Shown: positions 1 to 10,846, counted from the first letter of the stretch. The stretch: DNA of 64,000 bases from Novosphingobium sp. ST904 (GCF_001298105.1 NZ_LGJH01000145.1:27646-91645); one strand, 5' to 3'. The notes: generated by a model not told the origin, from the sequence alone. Made by a program: numbers and translations.

Positions 1-621
1 GCCCTGATCGGCACTCCCAATGACCGTATCGCGGAAGGGTTCTGGAAGGACACCCGCATCCGCGTGTTGCCCTACGATCGCGGCTCGCTTTACTTCGCCT
101 CGGTGGATGCGCAAATCCGCGCCGCCTCGGGTGGAAAACGTTCGCTCGACGATCTCGTGCGCCGCATGCTTGCCGAGCGCCGCGCCGGCCATGCCATGGA
201 CCTTGCGCTCTGGAAGACACTACTGGGCCAAGAGCTTGGCGCCCGGGGCATCGCCGATTTCGAAGCGATGCTGGCGGGTCTTACCGTGTTGCCTTCAGCA
301 GACGCCTTTGGGCCCTGCTTCGACCGGGTTACAAAGCCGCTCAAGCGCTTCGACCTGGGGTTTGATCCGCTGATCCTCGTCACCCCGGACCGCGTGGTTA
401 AAGGTCTTAAGCCCGGCTCCGCCGCAGAGGCCGCAGGGCTGCAAAACGGTGACCGCATCCTGAACCGTTTCCCGCAAGACGGCCTGCAAGGCGATCAGGA
501 CGCCAGCCTGACCCTTGACATCGAGAGGGACGGCCAGAAGCGCAAGCTGACCTATCTGCCGCGAGGAGAGACTATGGATGCGTACCAGTGGCAGGCGAAG
601 CCCAGCGTCTCCTGTCACTGA
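1..621 (+). CDS. M61-family (glycyl aminopeptidase-like) protease with PDZ domain, C-terminal part
   Basis: The reading frame is open from the first base, so the gene starts outside the window; 206 residues are visible. The early part (PYDRGSLYF, then a helical stretch with LVRRMLAERRAG) resembles the end of the catalytic domain of M61 peptidases. The last third looks like a PDZ domain: LILVTPDRVVKGLKPGS, then AAGLQNGDRIL. M61 proteins of this type are usually exported and cut N-terminal residues from peptides. The zinc-binding HExxH motif would lie upstream and cannot be checked. The family call is recognition by eye; the PDZ is the surer part. Confidence 0.7.
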   Translation, partial: ALIGTPNDRIAEGFWKDTRIRVLPYDRGSLYFASVDAQIRAASGGKRSLDDLVRRMLAERRAGHAMDLALWKTLLGQELGARGIADFEAMLAGLTVLPSADAFGPCFDRVTKPLKRFDLGFDPLILVTPDRVVKGLKPGSAAEAAGLQNGDRILNRFPQDGLQGDQDASLTLDIERDGQKRKLTYLPRGETMDAYQWQAKPSVSCH

Positions 622-708
622 CGCAAACTCATGCCGGAACTGTCGTCATGCTGTCACCTGCCCTGAATAGCCGGCGGAAACAGCGCCGGTTTCCCGAAGG
701 TTTTCAGC

Positions 709-1872
709 ATGATCGAATCTCCGCTTTCCCGTCGCTCGCTGATCCGCGGCAGCGCCGGAGCGACGCTTGTCGGGATGGCAGCGTCAATCGTGCCTGACGG
801 GCTTGCAGCCGCAAGCAACGCAAGACCAAGGGCCCCGCGCCCGGCAAAGCCTCTGGTGATCGGCCATCGCGGCGCCAGCGCGCTGCGCCCCGAACACACG
901 CTCGCCTCCTACGCCAAGGCCATTGCAGACGGCGCGGACTTTATCGAACCCGACCTTGTCTGCACAAAGGACGGCATTCTTGTGGCCCGGCACGAGAACA
1001 ACATCGCCGACACAACCGATGTCGCCAACCATCCAGAGTTTGCAGGCCGGAAAGCCACGAAAGTCATCGACGGCGAGAATGTTACAGGCTGGTTCACCGA
1101 GGACTTCACGCTTGATGAAATCAAGCGCCTGCGAGCAAGGGAACGACTCGGCCCGCTACGGCCGGAGAGCCATGGGTTCGACGGCCAGTTCCAGGTCGTT
1201 ACCTTCGAGGAAATCGCCGAGTTCGTCGCTGCCGAGGCCCGTGCCCACGGCCGCTTGATCGGCGTCATTCCCGAGATCAAGCACTCTACCTACTTTGCCA
1301 CTATCGGCATTCCGCTTGAGCAGCGCGTTCTCGACCGCCTCCACGCCAGCCTATACCTCTGCACTGCCCCGGTGATCCTCCAGAGCTTCGAGGTATCGAA
1401 CCTGAAATGGCTGCGCGAGCGGCTTGATGGGCTCCGCAACGTCCAACTCATGCAACTCACCGTACCCGGTGCAAAGCGCCCGGCCGATCTTGCAGCAAAG
1501 GGCTCTGGCCCCAGTTTCGACGATCTCCATAAGCCGGCAGGCCTCGCTGAAATCGCGACTTATGCGGATTGGATATCGCCCTACAACCTCGCCCTTGTCC
1601 CGCGCGACAAGGACAATCGCCTTGCAGCCCAGCCCAGCGGTCTGGTCGCCAACGCACACGAGGCCGGCCTTCTGGTTTCCAGTTGGACTTTCAGGCCGGA
1701 AAATTACTTTCTTCCCGCCGATTTTCGCAACGCATCAGGCGATGCCGCACGCAACCCGGCAGGCAGCATCGCCGAAATCCGCCGGTATCTTGAACTGGGG
1801 CTCGACGCTTTCTTCACGGACGATCCGGCACTGGGCCGTGAAGCGGTTGACGGCACAAGGCTCAAAGCCTGA
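709..1872 (+). CDS. Glycerophosphodiester phosphodiesterase, Tat-exported
   Basis: A 387-residue protein that should hydrolyse glycerophosphodiesters to glycerol-3-phosphate and an alcohol in the periplasm. It opens with a twin-arginine signal (SRRSLIR at residues 7-13, then a hydrophobic stretch to about Ala35). The GDPD motifs follow: HRGAS with His53 and Arg54, Glu63, the acidic pair Glu80/Asp82, His95, and PEIKHS near 190. The length fits periplasmic GlpQ-type enzymes. The chosen ATG places the RR motif correctly. It stands alone between the M61 gene and a hairpin terminator. Family is clear; exact substrate is not. Confidence 0.9.
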   Translation: MIESPLSRRSLIRGSAGATLVGMAASIVPDGLAAASNARPRAPRPAKPLVIGHRGASALRPEHTLASYAKAIADGADFIEPDLVCTKDGILVARHENNIADTTDVANHPEFAGRKATKVIDGENVTGWFTEDFTLDEIKRLRARERLGPLRPESHGFDGQFQVVTFEEIAEFVAAEARAHGRLIGVIPEIKHSTYFATIGIPLEQRVLDRLHASLYLCTAPVILQSFEVSNLKWLRERLDGLRNVQLMQLTVPGAKRPADLAAKGSGPSFDDLHKPAGLAEIATYADWISPYNLALVPRDKDNRLAAQPSGLVANAHEAGLLVSSWTFRPENYFLPADFRNASGDAARNPAGSIAEIRRYLELGLDAFFTDDPALGREAVDGTRLKA

Positions 1873-1888
1873 CCCTCAACCACAAAAA

Positions 1889-1914
1889 AGCCCGCGAAAA
1901 TCGCGGGGCTTTTA
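1889..1914. terminator. Hairpin terminator between the GDPD gene and tRNA-Arg
   Basis: Arms AGCCCGCG and CGCGGGGCT (one bulged G) close on a short AAAAT loop, with A-rich sequence on the left and TTTTATT on the right. It can stop transcription of the GDPD gene on the + strand and of the tRNA on the minus strand. Confidence 0.8.
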
Positions 1915-1918
1915 TTGT

Positions 1919-1995
1919 TGGTGCGCCCGACGGGATTCGAACCCATGGCCCCCAGATTAGGAATCTGGTGCTCTATCCGGCTGAGCTACGGGCGC
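1919..1995 (-). tRNA. tRNA-Arg (anticodon CCT)
   Basis: On the minus strand the acceptor stem GCGCCCG pairs with CGGGCGC, followed by discriminator A and an encoded CCA. The D arm (TAGCTCAG...), the anticodon stem CCAGA/TCTGG around TTCCTAA, and the T arm with GGTTCGAATCC are all present. The anticodon CCT reads AGG. Length is 77 nt including CCA. Confidence 0.95.
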
Positions 1996-2039
1996 ACTCG
2001 AGGGCCTCCTAGCTTGCGGCGAATGCCTTGGCAATTGGT

Positions 2040-2555
2040 TCAATTGGTCTGTTCGGGCGGAACTACCGGAAACGGCAAGGGCATGACCGGAATGCCTTCC
2101 TCCATAAGCTCCTGCGCCTGCTCGGGCGTGGCACGGCCATGGATCACTTCGGCATCGCGCTCGCCATAATGCATGGCCCGGGCATCTTCCACGAAGGTCT
2201 CACCGACAAAACGACTGGACCTGAGCGCCTCGACCTGCATCAGCGCAAGCTTCTGGAGCAGTTCGACCGCCTGCGGCGGGATTGCTTCCGCCTGCTGGAG
2301 CGAGGCCGGCTCTGAAGGCACTACCGCAGAGGAACCTTCCGGTTTCTGCGGCGGTGCGTCTGACGCAGCGGCCCGCTGGTTCCCCTTGCGTGCCAGGTGA
2401 GGCGCCTGAACCGCCTTGCCAACGTCGTCCGACCCGCAACGGGGACAACTCAGCAATCCCCGTTCCTGCTGCCGCGCATAATCGTCCGAGGACTTGAACC
2501 AGCCCTCGAAACGGTGATGCGCGGAACGGCATTCGAGATCAAAGACAATAGGCAT
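2040..2555 (-). CDS. DUF1178 family protein (zinc-ribbon-like)
   Basis: A 171-residue protein matching the conserved start of DUF1178: MPIVFDLEC, then HRFEGWF and the pair CPRC at residues 37-40. Cys9 with these two cysteines could help bind a metal. The middle is a low-complexity linker and the C-terminal half is helical (QAQELMEEGIPVMPLPFP). The biochemical role of DUF1178 is not known. It lies 6 bp downstream of the nitrilase-family gene and probably shares its transcript with that gene and grxC, an arrangement common in alphaproteobacteria. Confidence 0.85.
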   Translation of the reverse strand: MPIVFDLECRSAHHRFEGWFKSSDDYARQQERGLLSCPRCGSDDVGKAVQAPHLARKGNQRAAASDAPPQKPEGSSAVVPSEPASLQQAEAIPPQAVELLQKLALMQVEALRSSRFVGETFVEDARAMHYGERDAEVIHGRATPEQAQELMEEGIPVMPLPFPVVPPEQTN

Positions 2556-2561
2556 CGCGGC

Positions 2562-3380
2562 CTATTTGGCGATCTCGCGGCGGTTGGCAAGGCTTGGCAA
2601 CTGCGCGCGCACTTCGGCGATGCGGCCCGGATCAAGATCGACGAAGCCGAGACCGGCCATTTCCCCGCCCATATCGAGCAGAACCTCGCCCCAGGGGTCG
2701 ATCGCCAGCGAATGACCGTAAGTCTCGCGCCCATCCTCGTGATGGCCCACTTGCGCTGCGCTGAGCATGAAAGCGCTTGCTTCCACGGCCCGTGCGCGCT
2801 GCATCAGGTGCCAATGCGCCCGGCCGGTAGGCACGGTAAATGCGGCCGGAGCGGCGATGACATCGCACCTCGCACGGCCGAGCGCCTCGAACAGCGCCGG
2901 GAAACGGACGTCGTAGCAAATCGCCAGACCCAGGCGCCCAAGCGGTGTTTCCACCGTCACCACCTTGTCGCCCGGCGCGTAAGCATTCGATTCGCGCCAA
3001 GATTCGCCCGTCGCCAGATCCACGTCGAACATGTGCATCTTGTCATAGCGAGCGCGAATCCCGCCCGAGGCATCGATGACGAAAGCGCGGTTGGCGTAGC
3101 GCCCATCGTTTCCGGGACGCACGGCCAGCGAGCCGAGATGGACCCAAACCCCTTCACGCGCCGCAGCCTCTCGCACGGCGGCCAGTACCCGATCCTCGCC
3201 CTCCGTGACGATGTTGACGGCTGCACGCTCGCGCTTGCGGTCAAGCAGGCCGGACATCTCGGGGGTGAAGACCATGACCGCACCGCCCGCCTTCGCCTCG
3301 GCAAGGGCGGAAACGATCGCGGCAGCGTTGACGTCGGGGTGGATGCCCGTGGTCATCTGGAACAGGGCGGCGCGGGGCAT
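2562..3380 (-). CDS. Carbon-nitrogen hydrolase (Nit/omega-amidase-like)
   Basis: A 272-residue member of the nitrilase superfamily with the full catalytic triad: Glu41 in FTPEMSG, Lys114 in YDKMHMFDV, and Cys155 in LAICYDVRFP. DKMHMFDVDL and the Cys context are typical of the Nit1/Nit2 branch, which acts on deaminated glutathione or omega-amides of keto acids. It is cytosolic, with no signal peptide. It follows grxC by 5 bp, so the cluster may deal with thiol and glutathione by-products. Superfamily and branch are well supported; the substrate is inferred. Confidence 0.9.
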   Translation of the reverse strand: MPRAALFQMTTGIHPDVNAAAIVSALAEAKAGGAVMVFTPEMSGLLDRKRERAAVNIVTEGEDRVLAAVREAAAREGVWVHLGSLAVRPGNDGRYANRAFVIDASGGIRARYDKMHMFDVDLATGESWRESNAYAPGDKVVTVETPLGRLGLAICYDVRFPALFEALGRARCDVIAAPAAFTVPTGRAHWHLMQRARAVEASAFMLSAAQVGHHEDGRETYGHSLAIDPWGEVLLDMGGEMAGLGFVDLDPGRIAEVRAQLPSLANRREIAK

Positions 3381-3385
3381 TCCGG

Positions 3386-3649
3386 TCAGAGCCCGAGAAC
3401 GGGGTCTAGCTTGCCGGCGCGGTCCAGCGCGCTGATGTCGTCGAAACCGCCGTAGGGCTTATCGTCCACCAGCACCTGGGGAACGGTCATGGCACCGGGA
3501 ACCCGCTCAACCATTTCGGCCCGCTTCGGCCCGCCCATCGTGATGTCATACTCTTCGTAGGTCACGCCTTTGCCGTCGAGCAGCGACTTGGCCATGACGC
3601 AATAGGGGCAGCCCCACTTGGTGTAGATCTCGACCTTTGGCTGGCTCAT
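3386..3649 (-). CDS. grxC: Glutaredoxin 3
   Basis: An 87-residue dithiol glutaredoxin with active site CPYC at residues 14-17, the cis-proline TVPQV loop, and GGFDDISALDRAGKL for glutathione binding. It reduces disulfides and mixed disulfides using glutathione in the cytoplasm. The ATG at 3649 was preferred to an in-frame upstream ATG because it has a good ribosome site (GAAGGAA) and gives the normal family length. It heads the short minus-strand run grxC-nitrilase-DUF1178. Confidence 0.95.
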   Translation of the reverse strand: MSQPKVEIYTKWGCPYCVMAKSLLDGKGVTYEEYDITMGGPKRAEMVERVPGAMTVPQVLVDDKPYGGFDDISALDRAGKLDPVLGL

Positions 3650-3806
3650 GAATACGGTTCCTTCAATCTCTTTGCGACCCTTGAAAGGGCGCCGCGCTAT
3701 CATATCTAGGGATGCAAGTCATGGCCCGCCAAGGGGATGGCTTGCCAAAGAGGCGCCGGAGTCCGGGCCTCTTCACACGAAGATTGCTCAAGCGAGGATT
3801 TTTGTC

Positions 3807-4277
3807 ATGAACCGTATCGATTTTTCGCCCTACCGCCGCACCATGGTCGGCTTCGACCGCCTGTTCGACATGATCGAGAACCAGGGCCGCGTGAATCCGG
3901 GCGATAAATATCCCCCCTTCAATATCGAACGTCGCGGCGCCGATGCCTATCGCATCACGCTGGCAGTCGCCGGTTTCAAGCCTGCCGACATCGATATCAC
4001 TGCGCAGGCCAACCTGTTGGTGGTCAAGGGCCACAAGCCCGAAGAATCCGTCGAAGGCGAGATGCTGCACGTCGGCATCGCCCAGCGCGGGTTCGAGCGA
4101 CGCTTCGAACTGGCAGATTATGTTCGCGTCGATGCCGCTGACCTTGCTGACGGCCTCCTTGTGATCGACCTCGTGCGTGAAGTGCCCGAGGCGATGAAGC
4201 CCAAGAAGATCGCGATTGGCGGCAATACGCTCACCGTGGTCGAGGGCAGCGCCGAAGAAGGTTCCGCTGCCGCCTGA
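3807..4277 (+). CDS. Small heat shock protein, Hsp20/IbpA type
   Basis: A 156-residue ATP-independent holdase chaperone. The N-terminus (RIDFSPYRRTMVGFDRLFDM) is the classic IbpA start. The alpha-crystallin domain runs from about residue 35 to 125 and ends with the conserved GLLVIDLVREVPE. The ATG at 3807 was chosen because it gives the IbpA N-terminus and sits after GCGAGGA. It is transcribed alone, divergent from grxC and followed by a strong terminator. No heat-shock promoter or ROSE thermosensor structure could be confirmed in the leader. Confidence 0.93.
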   Translation: MNRIDFSPYRRTMVGFDRLFDMIENQGRVNPGDKYPPFNIERRGADAYRITLAVAGFKPADIDITAQANLLVVKGHKPEESVEGEMLHVGIAQRGFERRFELADYVRVDAADLADGLLVIDLVREVPEAMKPKKIAIGGNTLTVVEGSAEEGSAAA

Positions 4278-4302
4278 ATAGCCGGGTGAATTGCAGAATT
4301 GG

Positions 4303-4335
4303 GGGCGGTCCGGAAATGCCCGGGCCGCCCTTTTT
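4303..4335 (+). terminator. Rho-independent terminator after hsp20
   Basis: An 11-bp stem (GGGCGGTCCGG with CCGGGCCGCCC, one G-T pair) and a 6-nt loop, followed directly by TTTTT. Confidence 0.88.
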
Positions 4336-4442
4336 GATGGTAAATTGCGCACTTCGCACGGGATGCAATTAAAACAGCGATGGACAGGCCAGGCCCAGCG
4401 CTTAATCCGCATGCTTTGCAAAGCAGTGGGCCGCACCTTTCC

Positions 4443-5378
4443 ATGATTTCGATCCTGTCGGTCGTACTGCCGATCTTCGCCCTGACATTCGCAGGTTGGC
4501 TGACGCGGCGCTTGGGCATCTTCAGTACGCAATCGACGACTGAACTGAACCGCTTCGTGGTCTATCTCGCCCTGCCTGCGCTGCTTTTCGATATCGTAGC
4601 CAAGGCCGACGCGGCCCAACTCTGGCAGCCCGGTTTCGTCGCGGTGTTTGGGCTGAGCACGTTCTTCTTCTTCGCGCTTACCGTAGCCATCAGCCGACTG
4701 GCCGGCGCACAGATCGGCAATGCCGCAATCCATGGCCTCAACGGCGCTTATTCCAACGCAGCGTTTCTCGGCTTTCCACTGCTGCTGGCAACGCTGGGGC
4801 CGGCCTCCCAGACACTCACCCTGATCGCGACGATCAACACCGTCTGTGTGCTCTTTGCGGTCGCCATCGTACTGATCGAATTCGGAAACCAGTCAGGCGG
4901 CGCTGGCCCCTTGATCGTACTGCGCGTGCTACAGGCACTGTTTCGCAATCCGCTCGTATTGGCACCGCTACTCGGCGCTGCCGTGATGTCGAGCGGGATA
5001 GGCGTTGCCGCGCCCCTCGATGCATTCCTCAAACTGCTTGGATCGGCCGCAAGCCCTTGCGCCCTCGTCTGCCTCGGCATGTTCCTCGCCGAGCCGCGCG
5101 AAGCAGAACCCGGCAGCGCGAGGATGACCGCCCTGCTGGTCGCTCTCAAGCTGTTCGTCTACCCGGCGATCACGCTGGCGCTCGCCCTCTGGGTCTTCCC
5201 CCTGACCGCACCTCTGCGCAATGCCGCCGTGCTCCTGGCCGCCCTGCCGACCGGAACCGGCCCCTTCATGTTGGCCGAGTTCCATCGCCGGGAAGGTGCG
5301 CTTACGGCCAGGGTTATTCTGATCTCGACAGTGCTTTCGGTCGGGACGATCACGCTGCTGCTCACCCTACTCACCTGA
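4443..5378 (+). CDS. AEC family (auxin efflux carrier-like) transporter
   Basis: A 311-residue inner-membrane protein made almost entirely of hydrophobic helices in two blocks of about five, as in AEC/MTR-type permeases. Family signs include LPIFALTFAGWLTRR at the start, LNRFVVYLALPALLFDIVAK, and LAALPTGTGPFMLAE in the C-terminal half. Members export or import organic anions; the substrate cannot be read from sequence. The ATG at 4443 gives the canonical start; an upstream in-frame ATG at 4380 would add 21 non-hydrophobic residues. It converges on pyrG across a shared hairpin. Confidence 0.85.
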   Translation: MISILSVVLPIFALTFAGWLTRRLGIFSTQSTTELNRFVVYLALPALLFDIVAKADAAQLWQPGFVAVFGLSTFFFFALTVAISRLAGAQIGNAAIHGLNGAYSNAAFLGFPLLLATLGPASQTLTLIATINTVCVLFAVAIVLIEFGNQSGGAGPLIVLRVLQALFRNPLVLAPLLGAAVMSSGIGVAAPLDAFLKLLGSAASPCALVCLGMFLAEPREAEPGSARMTALLVALKLFVYPAITLALALWVFPLTAPLRNAAVLLAALPTGTGPFMLAEFHRREGALTARVILISTVLSVGTITLLLTLLT

Positions 5379-5396
5379 AACGGGACATCCGGAATC

Positions 5397-5429
5397 AAGA
5401 GGGGCGGGCTCTTGCGAGCCCGCCCCTCT

Positions 5430-5430
<1 letters not shown>
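5397..5430. terminator. Bidirectional hairpin between the AEC transporter and pyrG
   Basis: A perfect 15-bp inverted repeat (AAGAGGGGCGGGCTC and its complement) around the loop TTGC. It lies exactly between two converging genes and touches the pyrG stop codon. The U tract is weak on both sides, but the stem is very stable. Confidence 0.75.
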
Positions 5431-7079
<1,649 letters not shown>

Positions 7080-7221
7080 GGGAGTCGGCCCTTAAATTGC
7101 ATGGGGGCACGAGCGCAAGAGCGCTGTGCCTGAATCCACAGTTCAAAACGAATGAAATGCCGCCTGCCAGAGCCAGACGGCATTCCTGTTACGATGATGC
7201 GCCGTAGTGTGCCCTGCCGGA

Positions 7222-7641
7222 TTACCGGCCGGCAGCACCCGAAAGCGGATCATTGGCCGGAGTCGTGCCCGCAGGAGCGGCACCGGCCGGAGCCGGGCTC
7301 GCGCCATCCGCCGGAGCCCCGGCGGGAGCCGCCGGGCCGGCGAGCGGATCGGCCGGCTGCGCGGGCGCGGCCGGAGCCGTCTCGCGCTGAAGGGAAGTAT
7401 CGATATCGCGGCCCGTGGTTTCGTTCACCGCAAGCGCTGCAAGCACGATCGAGAGAATCACGAAAACCGCAGCGAGAATTCCAGTGGCGCGGGTAAGGAA
7501 GTTGGCCGCGCCGCGTGCGGACATGATGCCCGAGGGGCTGCCGCCCACGCCGAGACCGCCGCCTTCCGACTTCTGCATCAGGATGACGCCGACGAGAAGG
7601 AGGGCGACAATCGCCTGGACCACGGTCAGGAAAAGAAACAT
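7222..7641 (-). CDS. secG: Preprotein translocase subunit SecG
   Basis: A 139-residue protein with two membrane helices (residues 1-20 and about 50-70) flanking the conserved MQKSEGGGLGVGGSPSG loop. SecG assists the SecYE channel in protein export. After the second helix comes a long tail of about 60 residues rich in Ala, Pro and Gly, making the protein longer than E. coli SecG. Such tails are common in alphaproteobacteria. It lies between tpiA and pyrG on the same strand, the usual order in this group. Confidence 0.93.
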   Translation of the reverse strand: MFLFLTVVQAIVALLLVGVILMQKSEGGGLGVGGSPSGIMSARGAANFLTRATGILAAVFVILSIVLAALAVNETTGRDIDTSLQRETAPAAPAQPADPLAGPAAPAGAPADGASPAPAGAAPAGTTPANDPLSGAAGR

Positions 7642-7796
7642 CGTGCGTTTTTCTCAGTGTTCTCGGGGGCCAAGGCCCGCATCTCAAGTCGCGCAGATAG
7701 GCGCTAGTCCGTCTCTGCGCAAGTCATCAGCCGAAGCAGCTGCACAGTGCCCGCTGCCCGGCCGACTTTCGGGGCATTCTCGCCCCATTTCCGTCG

Positions 7797-8555
7797 TCAG
7801 TCGTTGCCCAGCGAAGCTGCAGCGCCAACGATGGCGAGGAAACTTTCCGCGGTCAGGCTTGCACCGCCCACCAATGCTCCGCCCACTTCCGGCACGGACA
7901 GCAGTTCATTCGCGTTGTCCGCCTTGACCGAACCGCCATAGAGAATGCGCACATCCGCACCGCCCTCGCCGTAAATGGCCTTGAGCTTGTCACGAATGGC
8001 CTGGTGCATCGCGGCCACGTCCTCGATCGAGGGCACGCGGCCCGTGCCGATGGCCCATACCGGCTCATAGGCGACCGAAAGCTTCTCGGGCGCGCCGTCC
8101 GTGCGCGGGCACGAACCTTCGAGCTGCGCGGCGACCACGGCTTCGGCGTCGCCCGCATCGCGTTGCGCTTCGGTTTCACCGACGCAGAGAATCACCGCGA
8201 GGCCCGCCGACAGCGCGGCCTCCGCCTTGGCCTTGACGTCGCCGTCGCTCTCGCCGTGGAGAGTACGGCGCTCGGAATGGCCGACGATGGTGAAATCCGC
8301 GCCCGCATCCTTGAGCATGGGCGCGGAAATGTCGCCCGTGAAGGCGCCGCTGTCTTCCGCACGGCAGTCCTGCCCGCCAACGCCGATCAGTTCTACCGCA
8401 TCGCGGATGCGGTAGAGCAACGTCGCCGGCGGCGCGACCGCCACCTGCACCTTCGGGAAGCGTGCGGCAGCCCGGTCGATCGCGCGCGCCTCGTTAAGCA
8501 TCGCGCGCGTGCCGTTCATTTTCCAGTTACCGACGATGTAGGGCAGACCAGCCAT
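7797..8555 (-). CDS. tpiA: Triose-phosphate isomerase
   Basis: A 252-residue glycolytic enzyme converting dihydroxyacetone phosphate and glyceraldehyde 3-phosphate. Active-site features are all present: Lys12 in GNWKMNG, His in VGHSERR (near 95), Glu in AYEPVWAIGTG (near 165), and the phosphate loop ILYGGSV. The ATG at 8555 gives the standard N-terminus; an upstream in-frame start would add 15 residues with no family match. It is read from the promoter proposed at 8642-8670. Confidence 0.97.
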   Translation of the reverse strand: MAGLPYIVGNWKMNGTRAMLNEARAIDRAAARFPKVQVAVAPPATLLYRIRDAVELIGVGGQDCRAEDSGAFTGDISAPMLKDAGADFTIVGHSERRTLHGESDGDVKAKAEAALSAGLAVILCVGETEAQRDAGDAEAVVAAQLEGSCPRTDGAPEKLSVAYEPVWAIGTGRVPSIEDVAAMHQAIRDKLKAIYGEGGADVRILYGGSVKADNANELLSVPEVGGALVGGASLTAESFLAIVGAAASLGND

Positions 8556-8878
8556 GTTATTAAGAAACCTTGATTTCGGGGCGCATCGACCTTCTGACAT
8601 ACCGCAGAGGACGGGAATCGCAGGCCGCGCTTTCGTGGCGCTGCTAGGGCACGCAGGGCCTTCTTGTCAAAATCCGTGGATCTACCGTTCAGGCAAAACT
8701 TGCCGCCCGCCGCCATTCTTCGCGAGTCGCGCCCATCAGCAAGGACATCGGATAGAACCTTGCCATTGCAGGATGTCACAAGCCCCCCTAAAGCCAGCCC
8801 CGTTTTCGTACGAAGGCCGTCATCACGCTCGGCCATCGTGCTCCGGTTGAACCCAAATCTCGCTGATCGGCACGGTCC
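8556..8878. other. Divergent intergenic region tpiA / ppiD
   Basis: This 323-bp gap separates two divergent genes. A good sigma-70-like promoter for tpiA is visible on the minus strand. I see no convincing promoter pair for ppiD and no further gene. Confidence 0.6.
8642..8670 (-). promoter_or_regulatory. Sigma-70-like promoter for tpiA
   Basis: On the minus strand a perfect TTGACA -35 box (8670-8665) is followed after 17 nt by CTAGCA (8647-8642). It points at tpiA, whose ATG is 87 nt downstream. Confidence 0.55.
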
Positions 8879-10846
8879 ATGCTCTCTTTCTTCCGTAACT
8901 TCCTGAAGTCCAAGATAGGTGCCGGCATCGCGCTGCTGGTCCTGGTGCTCATTACCCTGGCTTTCGTCGGCGGCGATATCACCGGCCAACGCGATTCCGC
9001 GGGCCTGGTGTCCGGTGCTTCCGTGGCCACAGTCGGCAAGGACGACGTAGAAGAAGGCGAGCTCGCACTTGCCGCCAAGTCCGCGCTGACCCGCGTGCAA
9101 GGGCAGGACCCGACGATGACCATGAAGGCGCTCATCGCGCAGGGTGGTCTCGAGCAGGTTCTCGACGAACTGATCGACCGTACCGCCACGGCGTTTTTCG
9201 GCAAGAAAGTCGGCGTGGTCGCCGGTGATCGCCTGATCGACAGCGAAATCGCCCGTATACCCGCCTTCCAGGGCGTCGACGGCAAGTTCGACCAGACCAA
9301 GTTCCGCCAGCTTCTCGCTCAGCAGGGACTGTCCGAGAAGTCGCTGCGCGAGGATATTGCGCAGGGCCTGATCGCGCAGCAGCTCATGCTGCCCGCGCAG
9401 TTCGGCACCACGATGTCGAGCTTCGCCGCCAAGCGCTACGCTTCCCTCCTTGACGAGAACCGCTCGGGTTCGGTCGTGGCGCTGCCCTCGCAGGCGTTCT
9501 TCCCCGAGAAGGCCCCGACCGACGCGGAACTCCAGGCATTCTACAAGGCTCACACAAACGCCTTCATCCGTCCCGAACGCCGCGTGATCCGTTACGCAGC
9601 CTTCGGCGAGGACGCGGTTGGCAACCTGGCCGCACCCACCGCAGCGGAAATCGCCAAGCGCTACGAGACCGACAAGGCTCTTTATGCCCCGCAGGACAAC
9701 CGCAAGATCACGCAGTTGATCGTGCCTACCGAAGCTGCCGCCAAGGCGGTCGCCAGCGAAGTCGCCGGGGGCAAGACCCTCGAAGCGGCCGCGCAGGAAA
9801 AGGGCCTTTCGGCTGCGAAGCTTGAATTCTTCAGCAAGCAGCAGCTTGCCAGCCAGTTCTCTCCGGCCGTCGCAGACGCCGTCTTCGCGACCCCGACAGG
9901 CAAGCTGACCGCACCGCAGAAGAGCGCGCTCGGTTGGCACCTGATCCGCGTGGAGGAGGAACAGAAGAAACCTGAGCGCCCCCTCGCCGCTGTCTCGGAC
10001 GAAATCGTCGCGAAGCTGACCGAGGAAAAGAAGAGCACCGCCTTCACCGACCTGCTCGCCAAGATCGAGGACGAGTTCGCGAATGGCGCCAGCCTCGTCG
10101 AAGTTGCCAAGTCGGTCGGCGCCACTGTCGAAACCACCGCGCCGATCACCGCCAACGGACAGGTCTACGGCAAGGCCGGGGAAACCGCGCCTGCACAGCT
10201 CCAGCCCGTTCTCGCCACCGCGTTCGGCATGGATCAGGAAAAGCCGCAGGCATCGCAGGTCGGCAAGGATGCAACCCAGTTCGGCGGCAAGAACTACATC
10301 GTCTACGACGTAACCCAGATCACGCCGTCGGCGCCTGCTCCGCTCAAGGAAATCACCAACGACGTGAAGGCCGCCTGGGCGCTGGACAAGGGCTCGGCCG
10401 CAGCTAAGGCCGCTGCGCTCAAGGTTCAGGCAGCAATGCGTCAGGGCAAGACGCTGGAACAGGCCATTGCCGCCAGCGGCGCCAAGGTACCACCTGTCGA
10501 ACAGGTCTCCATGTCGCGCGCCACGCTCACCGCCGCACTGCGTTCGGGCCGTCAGGTACCGCCGCCGGTGTCGCTGATGTTCCACATGGCCAAGGGCACC
10601 GTGAAGGTGCAGGCAGCCGGACAGGATCGCGGCTGGTTCGTCGTCGTCCTCAAGGAGGTCGTGCCAGGCAAGGTCGATTCGCCGGTCCTCGTCGAAGGCA
10701 CCCAGCGTGAGCTGGGCGGCCAGCTCGGCCAGGCCTATACCGACGCCCTCGGCAAGGCGATCCGCAAGGAAGTGGGCGTCACCAAGCACGACAAGGCTAT
10801 CGCGGCCGTTCGCCGCCAACTCGATGGCGCCGGCAGCGCCGAGTAA
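8879..10846 (+). CDS. ppiD: Peptidylprolyl isomerase, PpiD/SurA-like periplasmic chaperone
   Basis: A 655-residue protein anchored by one N-terminal helix (IALLVLVLITLAFVGGDITG, about residues 17-37) with the rest in the periplasm. A SurA_N-like chaperone region follows (VLDELIDRTATAFFGKKVG, DGKFDQTKFRQLLAQQGL). A parvulin-type domain lies around residues 255-365 and ends with SALGWHLIRVEE. PpiD helps outer-membrane proteins leave the Sec channel. It is the first gene of a run, with trpE 8 bp downstream, so it likely shares the transcript of the tryptophan genes. Confidence 0.92.
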   Translation: MLSFFRNFLKSKIGAGIALLVLVLITLAFVGGDITGQRDSAGLVSGASVATVGKDDVEEGELALAAKSALTRVQGQDPTMTMKALIAQGGLEQVLDELIDRTATAFFGKKVGVVAGDRLIDSEIARIPAFQGVDGKFDQTKFRQLLAQQGLSEKSLREDIAQGLIAQQLMLPAQFGTTMSSFAAKRYASLLDENRSGSVVALPSQAFFPEKAPTDAELQAFYKAHTNAFIRPERRVIRYAAFGEDAVGNLAAPTAAEIAKRYETDKALYAPQDNRKITQLIVPTEAAAKAVASEVAGGKTLEAAAQEKGLSAAKLEFFSKQQLASQFSPAVADAVFATPTGKLTAPQKSALGWHLIRVEEEQKKPERPLAAVSDEIVAKLTEEKKSTAFTDLLAKIEDEFANGASLVEVAKSVGATVETTAPITANGQVYGKAGETAPAQLQPVLATAFGMDQEKPQASQVGKDATQFGGKNYIVYDVTQITPSAPAPLKEITNDVKAAWALDKGSAAAKAAALKVQAAMRQGKTLEQAIAASGAKVPPVEQVSMSRATLTAALRSGRQVPPPVSLMFHMAKGTVKVQAAGQDRGWFVVVLKEVVPGKVDSPVLVEGTQRELGGQLGQAYTDALGKAIRKEVGVTKHDKAIAAVRRQLDGAGSAE